From: Oscillospiraceae bacterium
GTDB lineage: Bacteria > Bacillota_A > Clostridia > Oscillospirales > Oscillospiraceae
DNA: 64,000 bases
Direction: 5' to 3'
Assembly: GCA_902786615.1 (NCBI GenBank)
Contig: CADADE010000009.1
Location: 4,078-68,077 of the forward strand
Under the pieces are notes generated by a model. The model searched no databases, was not told where the DNA came from, and saw nothing but the letters and a program-made list of their open reading frames with translations. A program made the position numbers and the translations under genes. Shown here in pieces: positions 41,085-49,741 of this stretch. How positions within the stretch are numbered: position 1 is the stretch's first letter; every line of letters begins with the position of its first letter.

Positions 41085-43019
41085 ATGAAAAGAGTCACAG
41101 CCTTTCTGCTCTGCCTGTGTGTGGTGCTCACACTCAGCGTTTTCAGCGGCGTTTCTGTCTTTGCAGAGGAAGGTACGGACAGCAAAAACACGGATGTCGA
41201 ATCCGTGATCAAAGAGGGCCGTAACGCCTATTATGCCCGCGGCGGCGAGAGCTTCGATGTAGAGAAGGCGGCGGAGCTGTTTACCAAGGCGGCGGAGCTC
41301 GGCAGCGGCGAGGCCTGGTGGTATCTCGGCGAACTTGCCATGCGCTCGAACGAGGATGACCGCTTCGACACCGCCATGGAGTGCTACAAGAAGGCCGCTG
41401 AAGCAGGCTGCGATCTGGGTCTGCTGGGTCAGGGCGCCCTCTATGAGAACGGCCAGGGGGTAACGCGCGATCTGGAGCGGGCCAGGGGTTTCTATGAGCA
41501 GGCTCTTGAAAACGGTCTGACTGAGGCAAACTCCGCCATTGGCGACCTGTATTTCACCGGCCGTGACGTGCGGCGCGATTACAGAAAGGCCCTGGATTAC
41601 TACAAGCTCGCTCTCAAGAGCGATGAGCCTGGATACGCCGCGGACGCCTATGCCCGCATTGGCAGGGTCTATGCCAGCAGCAAGGACGAGACCGTGAAGG
41701 ATTACGACGATGCGATCGAATGGCTGGAGAAAGGCGCGGATGCAAAGAGCTCTCTGGCCCAGCTCCTTCTCGGCGAGATGTACTATTACGGCCACGGGGT
41801 GTCGGAGGACTATGCCATGGCAAAGTCCTGCTTTGAGAAAGCCGCCAAGATGGGCAATCCTACCGCCAACTTCTATCTGGGTCGTCTGTACGACATCGGC
41901 CAGGGCGTGGAGCAGAATTTCCAGAAGGCCCGCGAGTGGTACAGAAAGGGCGTCGCCCTCGGCGATACTGAGTGCATGCGCGCCATGGGCTGGCTCAGCG
42001 AGGACGGCAAGGGCGTTGACCTCAGCTACCCCAAGGCAAGAGAATGGTATAATCGTGCTGTCAAGGGCGGCCTGAGCGACGCGCTCATTGACATCGGCAT
42101 GCTCTACGCCAACGGCTACGGCGTGGATCAGGATTACGGCACCGCCATGGACTTTTTTGTCGAGGCCGCAGAGGCCGGCAGCGGCAACGCCATGTGCCAT
42201 ATCGGCGATCTCTATCTCAACGGCCTCGGCGTGGAACAGAATTACAAGAAAGCCATGGAATGGTATCAGAACGCCGCTAACGAGCATATTGCCGAGGCGT
42301 TCTATAAGATCGGCGTGCTTTACGCCAACGGCTGGGGTGTGGATCAGGATTACAAGGAGGCCGTGAAGTGGTACATGAAGGCCGCCGAGGAGGGTCACGG
42401 CGAGGCCATGAATAGCCTCGGCTACCTCTATAACCATGGCTACGGTGTACTGCAGAACCGCGACAAGTGCCTGGAGTGGTACAAGAAGGGCGCAGACGCG
42501 GGCTGCTCTACCGCCATGCTGAACCTCGGCATGATGTATTACGACGGAATTGATGTGCCGCAGGATTACCCGCTTGCCATCGAGTGGTTCAAGAAAGCGT
42601 CCGACGCGGGAAACGGGGCGGCCATGAACCACCTCGGCAATATGAACCTGAACGGCATCGGCATGGACAAGAACTACTCCGTTGCGCGTGACTGGTATCA
42701 GCGTGCCGCCGAGGTTGGCAACAGCGACGGCATGTACAATATGGGCTTTTTGTACACATACGGCTACGGCGTGGCCAAGGATCTTGAGCGCGCGCTCAAC
42801 TGGTTCACCAAGTCCGCAGAGGCGGGCAATGCCCACGGCATGTTCAGGCTCGGCCAGATGTACGAGTATGGCGAGGGTCTGCCTGGGAACAAGCCCAGTC
42901 TCGCCCAGGCGAAGGAGTGGTATCGTAAGGCCTATGACGCTGCGGATCCCAAAGAGCACGACTATGAGGACTTCCTGCGCGAGGTGCAGCAGCAGATGAA
43001 CCAATCCAAGTTTAACTGA
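41085..43019 (+). CDS. Secreted Sel1-like repeat protein
   Basis: This 644-residue protein has a signal peptide (about residues 1-27, ending GVSVFAEE). About 15 Sel1-like repeats of 36 residues follow, each with a pattern like A-x-x-WYxKAAExGxxxAMxxLGxLYxxGxGVxxDY. Sel1/TPR-type alpha-solenoids mediate protein binding, often in envelope assembly or signalling; the partner is unknown. There is no anchor. The repeats are diverged at DNA level, so this is not a recent expansion. AGGAG lies about 13 nt before the ATG. Confidence 0.88.
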   Translation: MKRVTAFLLCLCVVLTLSVFSGVSVFAEEGTDSKNTDVESVIKEGRNAYYARGGESFDVEKAAELFTKAAELGSGEAWWYLGELAMRSNEDDRFDTAMECYKKAAEAGCDLGLLGQGALYENGQGVTRDLERARGFYEQALENGLTEANSAIGDLYFTGRDVRRDYRKALDYYKLALKSDEPGYAADAYARIGRVYASSKDETVKDYDDAIEWLEKGADAKSSLAQLLLGEMYYYGHGVSEDYAMAKSCFEKAAKMGNPTANFYLGRLYDIGQGVEQNFQKAREWYRKGVALGDTECMRAMGWLSEDGKGVDLSYPKAREWYNRAVKGGLSDALIDIGMLYANGYGVDQDYGTAMDFFVEAAEAGSGNAMCHIGDLYLNGLGVEQNYKKAMEWYQNAANEHIAEAFYKIGVLYANGWGVDQDYKEAVKWYMKAAEEGHGEAMNSLGYLYNHGYGVLQNRDKCLEWYKKGADAGCSTAMLNLGMMYYDGIDVPQDYPLAIEWFKKASDAGNGAAMNHLGNMNLNGIGMDKNYSVARDWYQRAAEVGNSDGMYNMGFLYTYGYGVAKDLERALNWFTKSAEAGNAHGMFRLGQMYEYGEGLPGNKPSLAQAKEWYRKAYDAADPKEHDYEDFLREVQQQMNQSKFN

Positions 43020-43039
43020 TTTTCCCATACAGTATCGAA

Positions 43040-43073
43040 GGGGTGCAGCAAAAGAACGCTGCACCCCATTTTT
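43040..43073. terminator. Terminator between convergent Sel1-repeat gene and clpC-like gene
   Basis: A perfect 10-bp stem GGGGTGCAGC/GCTGCACCCC with an 8-nt loop is followed by ATTTTTAT. Confidence 0.85.
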
Positions 43074-45327
43074 ATCCTTTTATAAGCGCAATCTCCCCGC
43101 CGCGGCATATGGCTTCCAGCGTGTCGCCCGCCCGGATGCTGCCGTCAAGCAGCATGCGCGCGGCGCGGTCCACGATTTCCCGGCGAATGCTGCGGCGCAG
43201 GGGGCGCGCGCCGCTCTGCTCATGCTGCCCGAGAGCGGCGAGCTGCCGCGCCGTCTCCTCCGGAACGGAAAGGCACAGCCCCAGACTCGAAAAGCGCTGC
43301 TCCACCTCACGCAGAAGCTTGCGGGTGATGGCCAGCATGTCGTCCTCGTCCAGGCGGCGAAAGACGATGATCTCGTCCACCCGGTTGAGAAACTCCGGCC
43401 TGAAGGTCTGGCGCAGCTCCTCGCGCACCTGCATGCGCATGGCGGTGTCGCCCCCGGCGTCCGCGTCGGAAAAGCCCAGGGGCAGCCGCCGGTCGGTGAT
43501 GACCTTGGCCCCAACGTTCGAAGTCATGACGACGACGGTGTTGGAAAAGTCCACCCGCCGCCCGGCGGAGTCTGTCAGGTGCCCGTCGTCCATGATCTGC
43601 AGCAGGATGCTCCACACGTCCTCGTGGGCTTTCTCGATCTCGTCAAATAGCACCACCGACCAGGGGCGGCGGCGCACCTTTTCGGTGAGCTGACCGCCGT
43701 CCTCATACCCTACATAACCCGGAGGCGAGCCGATGAGGCGGCTGACGGAGTGCTTTTCCATATACTCGGACATGTCGAGACGGATGATGGCCCCGCCGTC
43801 GCCGAAGACCGCGTCGGAGAGCGCGCGGCAGAGCTCCGTTTTCCCGACGCCTGTGGGCCCGCAGAAGAGAAAGGAGCCGATGGGCCGGGCCGGGTCCTTG
43901 AGACCCACCCGCCCCCGCCGCACAGCGCGGGCCACGGCGGCGACCGCCTCATCCTGCCCGATGATGCGCTCTTTGAGTCTCTCCTCCAGATTCATGAGCC
44001 GCTCGCTCTCGCTCTCGTTGAGTCCCGTCACCGGGATGCCCGTCCAGTCGGAAAGGACCTCCGCCACGTCCGCCTCCGTCACACGGCACCCGCCCTGCAC
44101 ACGCACGGCGGCCCCGGCCTCGTCCAGAAGATCGATGGCCTTGTCGGGCAGATAGCGGTCGTTGATATAGCGCACGGAGAGGGCGCAGGCAGCCTCCATG
44201 GAGGCGTCGGAGAACTGCACGCGGTGGTGCTTTTCCAGCGCCGGGCGCAGGGAGCGCAGCATCTGAAGGGCGAGGGCCTTGTCTGGCTCCGCCACCTGCA
44301 CGGGCTGAAAGCGCCGCTCCAGCGCCGCGTCCTTTTCAATATAGCGGCGGTATTCCTCCGGCGTCGTCGCGCCGATGATCTGCACCTCGCCCCGCCCGAG
44401 GGCGGGCTTGAGGATGTTTGCCGCGTCGATGGCCCCCTCGGCGCTGCCCGCGCCGACGATGGTGTGCAGCTCGTCCACAAAGAGGATCACGTCCCCGGCC
44501 CGGCGCACGTCCCGCAGCACGGACTTGACCCTATCCTCAAAGTCGCCGCGGTATTTGGTACCCGCGAGCATCGCCGGGATGTCCAGCGATACGATGCGCT
44601 TTCCGCCGAGATTCGGCGGCGCCTCGCCCCGGGAGACAGCCAGGGCCAGCCCCTCGGCCACGGCGGTCTTGCCCACGCCGGGCTCCCCGATGAGGACGGG
44701 GTTATTCTTGCTGCGCCGGGAGAGGATCTGAATGGCGCGGCGGATCTCGCTGCTCCTGCCCACCACGGGATCGATGAGCCCGTTCATGGCCCTCTCGGTC
44801 AGGTCACGGCTGTACTGGTCCAGAATGCGCGTCTCCATGCGGCGGATGGGACTAGGCCTAGACCCGATCTGGGCGCGGCCCCGGGAATCGGGATTGCCGA
44901 ACACGTCCATGATGGCGGTGCACACATCGTTTAAATCAATCCCCGCGCCGACAAGCGTCCGCACAGCCCCGCACTCCTGCAGCCGCAGCAGCCCCAGCAG
45001 CAGGTGCTCCGTGCCGATACAGCCGTGGCGGAGATTGCGGGCTTCCGTCGCGGCCTGCTCCAGCGCGGAGCGCGCATTGGGGGTCAGGCCAAGCCCCGGC
45101 GCGCCGGGACAGCCCATCCCCACATCCCGGGCGATAATGCGCCGCAGATGCTCCTTTTCCAGACCCTGTCGGCGGAGAATGTGCGCGCCGAGACCGTCCT
45201 CCTCTTCCATGATGCCCAGCAGCAGATGCTCCGTGCCAATGTAGGCGTGACCCAGCTCTCCGGCGGCGGTGCGGGCGGCTTCGATGGCGATCTCCGCGCG
45301 CTGGGTGAATTTTTCATTGCTTTTCAT
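43072..45327 (-). CDS. clpC: ClpC-like AAA+ unfoldase lacking the middle domain
   Basis: This 751-residue protein has a double Clp N-domain (about residues 1-145), AAA+ D1 with Walker A GEPGVGKT (214-221) and VILFVDE (280-286), and AAA+ D2 with Walker A GPTGVGKT (490-497) and VVLFDEIEKAHEDV. A ClpP-binding loop candidate is LPLGFSDAD. Between D1 and D2 the chain passes directly from DEAGAAVRV (about 402) to the DVAEVLSDWTGIPV segment (about 420). The middle (UVR/M) domain of about 50 residues found in ClpC is therefore absent, as in ClpA. GGAGGG precedes the ATG. No ctsR, mcsA or mcsB is next to it. It should unfold proteins for ClpP. Confidence 0.9.
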   Translation of the reverse strand: MKSNEKFTQRAEIAIEAARTAAGELGHAYIGTEHLLLGIMEEEDGLGAHILRRQGLEKEHLRRIIARDVGMGCPGAPGLGLTPNARSALEQAATEARNLRHGCIGTEHLLLGLLRLQECGAVRTLVGAGIDLNDVCTAIMDVFGNPDSRGRAQIGSRPSPIRRMETRILDQYSRDLTERAMNGLIDPVVGRSSEIRRAIQILSRRSKNNPVLIGEPGVGKTAVAEGLALAVSRGEAPPNLGGKRIVSLDIPAMLAGTKYRGDFEDRVKSVLRDVRRAGDVILFVDELHTIVGAGSAEGAIDAANILKPALGRGEVQIIGATTPEEYRRYIEKDAALERRFQPVQVAEPDKALALQMLRSLRPALEKHHRVQFSDASMEAACALSVRYINDRYLPDKAIDLLDEAGAAVRVQGGCRVTEADVAEVLSDWTGIPVTGLNESESERLMNLEERLKERIIGQDEAVAAVARAVRRGRVGLKDPARPIGSFLFCGPTGVGKTELCRALSDAVFGDGGAIIRLDMSEYMEKHSVSRLIGSPPGYVGYEDGGQLTEKVRRRPWSVVLFDEIEKAHEDVWSILLQIMDDGHLTDSAGRRVDFSNTVVVMTSNVGAKVITDRRLPLGFSDADAGGDTAMRMQVREELRQTFRPEFLNRVDEIIVFRRLDEDDMLAITRKLLREVEQRFSSLGLCLSVPEETARQLAALGQHEQSGARPLRRSIRREIVDRAARMLLDGSIRAGDTLEAICRGGEIALIKG

Positions 45328-45454
45328 GGGGCGTCCCTCCTTAACCTGTCCATTATCTCCCCGTGCCGCCGCCGAAAGAGGCGAAACACGGGGCGCGGAA
45401 AAAAGTATCGCCAAAACCATTACAAAATATATGATCGAATTTCATTTTTTGTAA

Positions 45455-45482
45455 TTGATTTTTGGGAGAGATGTGCTACAAT
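45455..45482 (+). promoter_or_regulatory. Promoter of the ferredoxin gene
   Basis: TTGATT (45455-45460), 16 nt and TACAAT (45477-45482), about 44 nt before the ferredoxin ATG. Confidence 0.65.
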
Positions 45483-45525
45483 GGGGCCAGACCTAAAGGT
45501 CAATCTTACATATGGAGGATTCATC

Positions 45526-45699
45526 ATGGCTTATTTTATTAACGACGATTGCCTGTCCTGCGGCTCCTGCGCAGCTCAGTGTCCTGTAGAAGCGATCGAT
45601 ATGGGCGAAGTCCACTATGAGATCGACGCTGAGAAGTGCATTGAGTGCGGCTCCTGCGCTGCTCAGTGCCCCGCCGAGGCCATTGCCCTCGCGGAGTAA
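45526..45699 (+). CDS. 2[4Fe-4S] clostridial-type ferredoxin
   Basis: This 57-residue protein has two cluster motifs, CLSCGSCAAQCP (from about residue 10) and CIECGSCAAQCP (from about 38), with the internal duplication of clostridial ferredoxins. It carries low-potential electrons for pyruvate:ferredoxin oxidoreductase, hydrogenases and related enzymes. GGAGG precedes the ATG. A single gene with its own promoter and strong terminator suggests high expression. Confidence 0.96.
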   Translation: MAYFINDDCLSCGSCAAQCPVEAIDMGEVHYEIDAEKCIECGSCAAQCPAEAIALAE

Positions 45700-45709
45700 T
45701 CCTTCAAGC

Positions 45710-45741
45710 AAAAAAAGGACTGTGAAAACAGTCCTTTTTTT
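45710..45741 (+). terminator. Terminator of the ferredoxin gene
   Basis: AAAAAAAGGACTG pairs with CAGTCCTTTTTTT around a 6-nt loop; strong and symmetric. Confidence 0.9.
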
Positions 45742-45745
45742 ATAT

Positions 45746-45771
45746 TCGATTGAAAACACGTTTTCAATCGA
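45746..45771. promoter_or_regulatory. 26-bp palindrome, candidate operator
   Basis: Two perfect 12-bp arms (TCGATTGAAAAC and its complement) are separated by AC. It lies between the ferredoxin terminator and the tRNA methyltransferase gene. It lacks a T-run and looks like a binding site for a dimeric repressor. Confidence 0.45.
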
Positions 45772-45847
45772 GATACTCGCGCTGATCGCGCGCGGCTTGC
45801 GTGAGACGCCGCGCCTGGTCGGCGTTAAAAAGTGATTGGAGATCTGT

Positions 45848-46582
45848 GTGCTCAATATGGAACATCTCTGGCCCGGCGGGCCGCGTTTTTTACAGGCGGC
45901 GCATTTTCGTCTCGGCACCGACAGCGTGCTGCTGGCGGACTTCGTGAATACGGCGGGGGCGCGGCGCGGCATGGATCTCGGCTGCGCGTCGGGCATCAAC
46001 CTGCTGCTCCTGCTTGCGCGCACAGCCGCGCTTCATATGACGGGGCTTGAGATCGTGCCGGACGCGGCTTCGCTTGCCCGTGAGAACCTGGCCCTCAACG
46101 GCCTGGAGGGGCGCGGCGAGATCGTCACCGGCGATATCCGGGATCACCGCGCCCTTTTTCGAGCGGGCAGCTTTGACCTCGTCGTCTGCAATCCGCCGTA
46201 TTTTCCCGAAGGCAGCGGCGCACTGCCGCAGAATCAGGACCGCGCCGCCGCGAGAAGCGAGCTTTTGTGCACGCTCCCGGAGCTGTGCGCGGCGGCAGCC
46301 TTCCTGCTGCGCACCGGCGGGCGGGCCTTTTTCGTCCACCGACCGGAGCGCCTTTCGGCGCTTTTCGTCTGCATGACGAACGCGGGGCTTGAGCCCAAGC
46401 GCCTGCGCCTTGTGTGTACGCGCGCCGGGGCCGCGCCGAGCCTCGTGCTCGCGGAAGGCCGCCGCGGCGGAAAGCCCGGCCTTCGCATCGAGCCCGCTCT
46501 TTGCCTGCAAAACCCGGACGGAACGGAGAGCGCGGAGTACCGGCGCATCTATCACAGGGACGCAAGCTCTGTCCCCGGATAA
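45848..46582 (+). CDS. tRNA1(Val) (adenine37-N6)-methyltransferase-like protein (TrmN6/YfiC family)
   Basis: This protein of about 244 residues has a class I SAM-binding fold (GMDLGCASGINLLLL), the N6-adenine catalytic motif VVCNPPYFPEG and the early FRLGTDSVLLADF segment typical of the YabB/TrmN6 family. It should methylate A37 of tRNA or a related RNA adenine. GTG at 45848 was chosen, 6 nt after GGAG; an ATG at 45857 is also possible. Its 3' end overlaps convergent spoIID by 31 nt. Confidence 0.85.
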   Translation: MLNMEHLWPGGPRFLQAAHFRLGTDSVLLADFVNTAGARRGMDLGCASGINLLLLLARTAALHMTGLEIVPDAASLARENLALNGLEGRGEIVTGDIRDHRALFRAGSFDLVVCNPPYFPEGSGALPQNQDRAAARSELLCTLPELCAAAAFLLRTGGRAFFVHRPERLSALFVCMTNAGLEPKRLRLVCTRAGAAPSLVLAEGRRGGKPGLRIEPALCLQNPDGTESAEYRRIYHRDASSVPG

Positions 46583-47481
46583 TAGTGGGCGAGGATTTCG
46601 CGGTAATCCGCCCCCTCGGCCGCCATGACGTTGGCGCCGTACTGACTCATGCCCACCCCGTGGCCGAAACCGGTGACGGTGAAATGAAAAACGCCGTCCG
46701 CGTAATCCAGATCGAAGGCGGTGGAGCGCAGGGAAAAAAGCTCCCGCAGCCGGACGCCCGAAAAGGGCACGCCGCCGATCACAGCCACGGCCACCCGTCC
46801 GCTCTTATCGCGGCGGATTTCCTCGACCCACTCTTCGGGCGATTCGGCGAAATCCGCCTCCGCTTCGGCAGCCAGCAGCGTTTCGCGCAGCTCCTGAGCG
46901 CTCAGGGAAACACAGCTCACATAATGCGGGACGCTGTCGGCGGTTTCGGGGCTCTCTACGCTCACCAGATAGGGAAGACCGCTCCAGATCGCACCGCAGT
47001 CCTCCGTAAACCCCGCCGAGGAGGAGTGAAACGCGGCAAAGATCGCCTCTCCCCGGAAGCGCAGAAGCTCTCCGGCGGTGCTCTCCACGGCGCGGCGGAT
47101 GCGGCGGATTCTGTCTTCGTAGTCCGCGCCCCAGCTCTCGCGCAGCTGCGCCTCGCTCCGCCAGGCCTGGCAGCAGCGGGAGGCCGTGCACACGTCGGCG
47201 TCCGGGTGCTTTCCTGTTTTCGCACAGTAGAGGGCATAGGTCCGCGCGGCGACGGCCTGGGCCTTCAGCGCCTCCGGCTCAAAGTCCGCGGGCATCTCCG
47301 CCGCCACCACGCCGACCAGATATTCCTCCGGCGGCAGCAGCATGACCTCCTCCCCGTGCAGGATGCGCAGCGCCGCGGCTGCGGCGGGCGTCTCCTCCTG
47401 CGGAGCATGGACGCTTGTCACAAAAAGCAGCATCAGCACCAGCGCCAGCACAAGCCAGACGGTCAGCGCAATACGGCCCAT
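46552..47481 (-). CDS. spoIID: Stage II sporulation protein D, lytic transglycosylase
   Basis: This 309-residue protein has an N-terminal membrane anchor (about residues 5-24), the SpoIID opening LPPEEYLVGVVAAEMP, ALKAQAVAARTYAL, and the C-terminal TGFGHGVGMSQYGANVMA. Two cysteines in ADVCTASRCCQAW fit the metal/disulfide region. SpoIID cuts glycan strands during engulfment, together with SpoIIM and SpoIIP. GGAGG precedes the ATG. spoIIR, often a neighbour in Bacillus, is absent here. It could be a SpoIID-like paralogue, but length and motifs fit SpoIID. Confidence 0.9.
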   Translation of the reverse strand: MGRIALTVWLVLALVLMLLFVTSVHAPQEETPAAAAALRILHGEEVMLLPPEEYLVGVVAAEMPADFEPEALKAQAVAARTYALYCAKTGKHPDADVCTASRCCQAWRSEAQLRESWGADYEDRIRRIRRAVESTAGELLRFRGEAIFAAFHSSSAGFTEDCGAIWSGLPYLVSVESPETADSVPHYVSCVSLSAQELRETLLAAEAEADFAESPEEWVEEIRRDKSGRVAVAVIGGVPFSGVRLRELFSLRSTAFDLDYADGVFHFTVTGFGHGVGMSQYGANVMAAEGADYREILAHYYPGTELASL

Positions 47482-47510
47482 AGGTCAGCCTCCTTATTTT
47501 TTGAAAATGA

Positions 47511-47539
47511 TTGACTGTTTCGGACAAAAGCGCTATACT
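47511..47539 (+). promoter_or_regulatory. Promoter of the membrane protein gene at 47598
   Basis: TTGACT (47511-47516), 17 nt and TATACT (47534-47539), about 58 nt before the ATG. Confidence 0.7.
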
Positions 47540-47597
47540 TACATAGTTACCGATCAGCACGGTCAACACTATATTGTATGGAATCGAGACGCGGCTT

Positions 47598-48431
47598 ATG
47601 TATAAAAAACCTTTGGAAATCTGCTGCTATGTAGCCGGTGCGGGCGCCTTCGGCGTGTTTTTCCGCTGGCTGCAGGATCAGCTTGCCTTTGATGAAAACG
47701 GCCTGAATGAGAGAAGCTTCTTTAATCTGCTGGTGCCGGCGATGGTGCTGGCGTCTGCGCTGCTGTTCCGGCATTTTGTAAAATCCATGAAGGATCGCCG
47801 CATTGCCCCGCCGGAGGATTTTTGCCATGCGCTGTATAACCCCGGCAAGATCTTTGCCGCCCTGCGCTGGATCGCGGGCGTTGTGATGATTGCGGGCGCC
47901 GTGGCGCTGCTGCTTGCGACCGAGGCCGATCCCCATGCGAAGATGATCCGCGTCCTCTGCGCGCTCGCGGCGCTGTCGGGACTGGCTTACCCGCTGGTGC
48001 TGGGGCAGGCCAACTATGACAGCTATGCCCACGATACGCTGGTGCGCATCGGCGCGATCCTGCCGGTGCTGATGTACGCCCTCTGGTTGGTGCTGAGCTA
48101 TATCCAGAACCAGCTCAACAGCGTGCCCTGGTCCTATGCGGTGGAGCTTTTCACCATCATCTGCGCGATGATGGGCTTCTTCCGCGTGGCGGGCTTTGCC
48201 TTCTATTCCCCGGACGGGTATCGCGCCCTCTTCTCCGCCATGCTTGGCACGTCCATGTGCATCATGGCCCTTGCGGATGCGCGCTATATGGGCATGCAGC
48301 TTATCCTGCTCGCCTCGGCGGGGCAGCTTCTGCTGTATGTGTGGATTCTGGTGCGCAATCTGGAAAAGAAGCAGCAGAAGAAGGTCGACGGCCCTGAGGT
48401 GGACGAGGGCGGCTTTGAGAAGCTGAGCTGA
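47598..48431 (+). CDS. Conserved-looking integral membrane protein, unknown function
   Basis: This 277-residue protein has about seven hydrophobic segments, spaced as in a multi-pass membrane protein, and a charged C-terminal tail (NLEKKQQKKVDGPEVDEGG). I recognise no family. Repeated small-residue segments (GAGAFGVFFRW, IAGVVMIAGAVALLL) do not point to a known transporter. The ribosome binding site is weak; an upstream TTG at 47574 is an alternative start. It stands alone between spoIID (divergent) and mutY, with its own promoter and terminator. Confidence 0.75.
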   Translation: MYKKPLEICCYVAGAGAFGVFFRWLQDQLAFDENGLNERSFFNLLVPAMVLASALLFRHFVKSMKDRRIAPPEDFCHALYNPGKIFAALRWIAGVVMIAGAVALLLATEADPHAKMIRVLCALAALSGLAYPLVLGQANYDSYAHDTLVRIGAILPVLMYALWLVLSYIQNQLNSVPWSYAVELFTIICAMMGFFRVAGFAFYSPDGYRALFSAMLGTSMCIMALADARYMGMQLILLASAGQLLLYVWILVRNLEKKQQKKVDGPEVDEGGFEKLS

Positions 48432-48464
48432 TAAAACACCAGAAAAGAAACAGAAAACGAGTGT

Positions 48465-48491
48465 GAGGGCGGCAGAAGCCGCCCTCATTTT
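48465..48491 (+). terminator. Terminator before mutY
   Basis: A perfect 9-bp stem GAGGGCGGC/GCCGCCCTC with an AGAA loop is followed by ATTTTT. The mutY ribosome binding site begins right after it, so mutY may depend on read-through or a promoter I cannot see. Confidence 0.75.
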
Positions 48492-48507
48492 TGAAAGGAG
48501 AAGCGCC

Positions 48508-49554
48508 ATGGAGGATGCCGCGCTGGTGCAAAGCGCCGCCGGAAAGCTTATCGACTGGTGCGCCGCCGTGCTGAGACCCCTGCCCTGGCGGCTGTCGCCC
48601 ACGCCGTATCATGTCTGGATCTCGGAGATCATGCTCCAGCAGACCCGCATCGAGGCCGTGATCCCCTATTACGCGCGCTTTCTGGAGGCGCTGCCGGATG
48701 TGGCCGCCCTCGCCGCCGCGGAGGAGGATCGCCTGCTGAAGCTCTGGGAGGGGCTCGGCTATTACAGCCGGGCGCGCAATCTGCAGAAGGCGGCGAAGCT
48801 TGTGATGGCGGACTTCGGCGGGGAGCTTCCCCGCGAGGCGGCGAAGCTCAAAACCCTGCCCGGCATCGGGGACTACACCGCAGGGGCCATCGCCTCCATC
48901 GCCTACGGAGAGCCGGAACCCGCGGTGGACGGCAATGTCCTCAGGGTGATGACGCGGCTGCTTGCGCGCTCTGACGATATCATGCTGCCGAAAACCCGAA
49001 GCGATATCGCTTCGCTCCTGCGCGGGGTCTATCCCAAAGGGAAAAAGGCGGGACTTCTGACGGAGGGAATCATGGAGCTCGGGGAGACGCTCTGCCTCCC
49101 GAACGCCGCGCCGAGGTGCGAGGCCTGCCCGCTGAACGCGCTCTGCCGTGCGTCCCTTGCGGGGGAGGCGGAGCGCTATCCCGTCAAGAGTCCGCCGAAG
49201 GCCCGCCGCATCGAGCCGCGTACAGTGCTGCTGCTGCGCTGCGGAGAGCGATACGCTGTGCGAAAGCGGACGGGAAAGGGACTTCTTGCGGGCCTGTGGG
49301 AGTTTCCCAATATCGAGGGGAGACCGGACGAAGCGGCGGTTTGCGCCTTTGTCCGAAGCCTCGGCGCAGAGCCTGTCTCCATAGAGCCCTGCGGGGAGGC
49401 AAAGCATGTCTTCACCCATGTGGAGTGGCACATGCGCGGTTGGCGGATCAAGCTCGGGAACGAGCAGCCGGGCTTTTTCTGGAAGACGCCGGAGGAGATC
49501 CGCCGCGACTGTCCGATCCCCACGGCGCTCCGGTATTACGAAAAAAAGCTGTAG
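48508..49554 (+). CDS. mutY: A/G-specific adenine DNA glycosylase
   Basis: This 348-residue protein has the MutY helix-hairpin-helix region LKTLPGIGDYTAGAIASIAY with the catalytic Asp just after (AVDGNVLRV). It has EIMLQQTRIEAVIPYY for damaged-base contact, a [4Fe-4S] loop CLPNAAPRCEACPLNALC, and a C-terminal NUDIX-like 8-oxoG recognition domain (RTGKGLLAGLWEFPN). The first cysteine spacing is 7 residues instead of the usual 6, a small variation. It removes adenine mispaired with 8-oxoguanine. AAAGGAG precedes the ATG. Confidence 0.94.
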   Translation: MEDAALVQSAAGKLIDWCAAVLRPLPWRLSPTPYHVWISEIMLQQTRIEAVIPYYARFLEALPDVAALAAAEEDRLLKLWEGLGYYSRARNLQKAAKLVMADFGGELPREAAKLKTLPGIGDYTAGAIASIAYGEPEPAVDGNVLRVMTRLLARSDDIMLPKTRSDIASLLRGVYPKGKKAGLLTEGIMELGETLCLPNAAPRCEACPLNALCRASLAGEAERYPVKSPPKARRIEPRTVLLLRCGERYAVRKRTGKGLLAGLWEFPNIEGRPDEAAVCAFVRSLGAEPVSIEPCGEAKHVFTHVEWHMRGWRIKLGNEQPGFFWKTPEEIRRDCPIPTALRYYEKKL

Positions 49555-49597
49555 AAAAAACGCATTTGCGGCACAAATCACCGCAAATGCGTTTTTT
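49555..49597. terminator. Strong terminator of mutY
   Basis: A perfect 17-bp stem including A/T runs (AAAAAACGCATTTGCGG and its complement) surrounds a 9-nt loop, starting just after the mutY stop. Confidence 0.9.
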
Positions 49598-49603
49598 GGT
49601 TTC

Positions 49604-49728
49604 ATGCGTATCGGCTTAACTCAGCAAGCCCCAAATCTGACCTCCCTTTGGAAAAAGGGAGGTGGCCGAAGGCCGGAGGGATCGAAACAGCATCTAAGCA
49701 AGTCTCTCTGATTAAAGCCGATACCCAT
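49604..49728. mobile_element. MITE-like element with TATCGGCTTAA ends
   Basis: The ends of this 125-bp non-coding stretch are inverted copies: left CATGCGTATCGGCTTAA (from 49604), right TTAAAGCCGATACCCATG (to 49728). The centre holds a hairpin CCTCCCTTT/AAAGGGAGG followed by GGCCGAAGGCC. There is no coding frame. It sits between the mutY terminator and the end of the carboxypeptidase gene. Confidence 0.65.
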
Positions 49729-49741
49729 GTTTGGTTTTATG

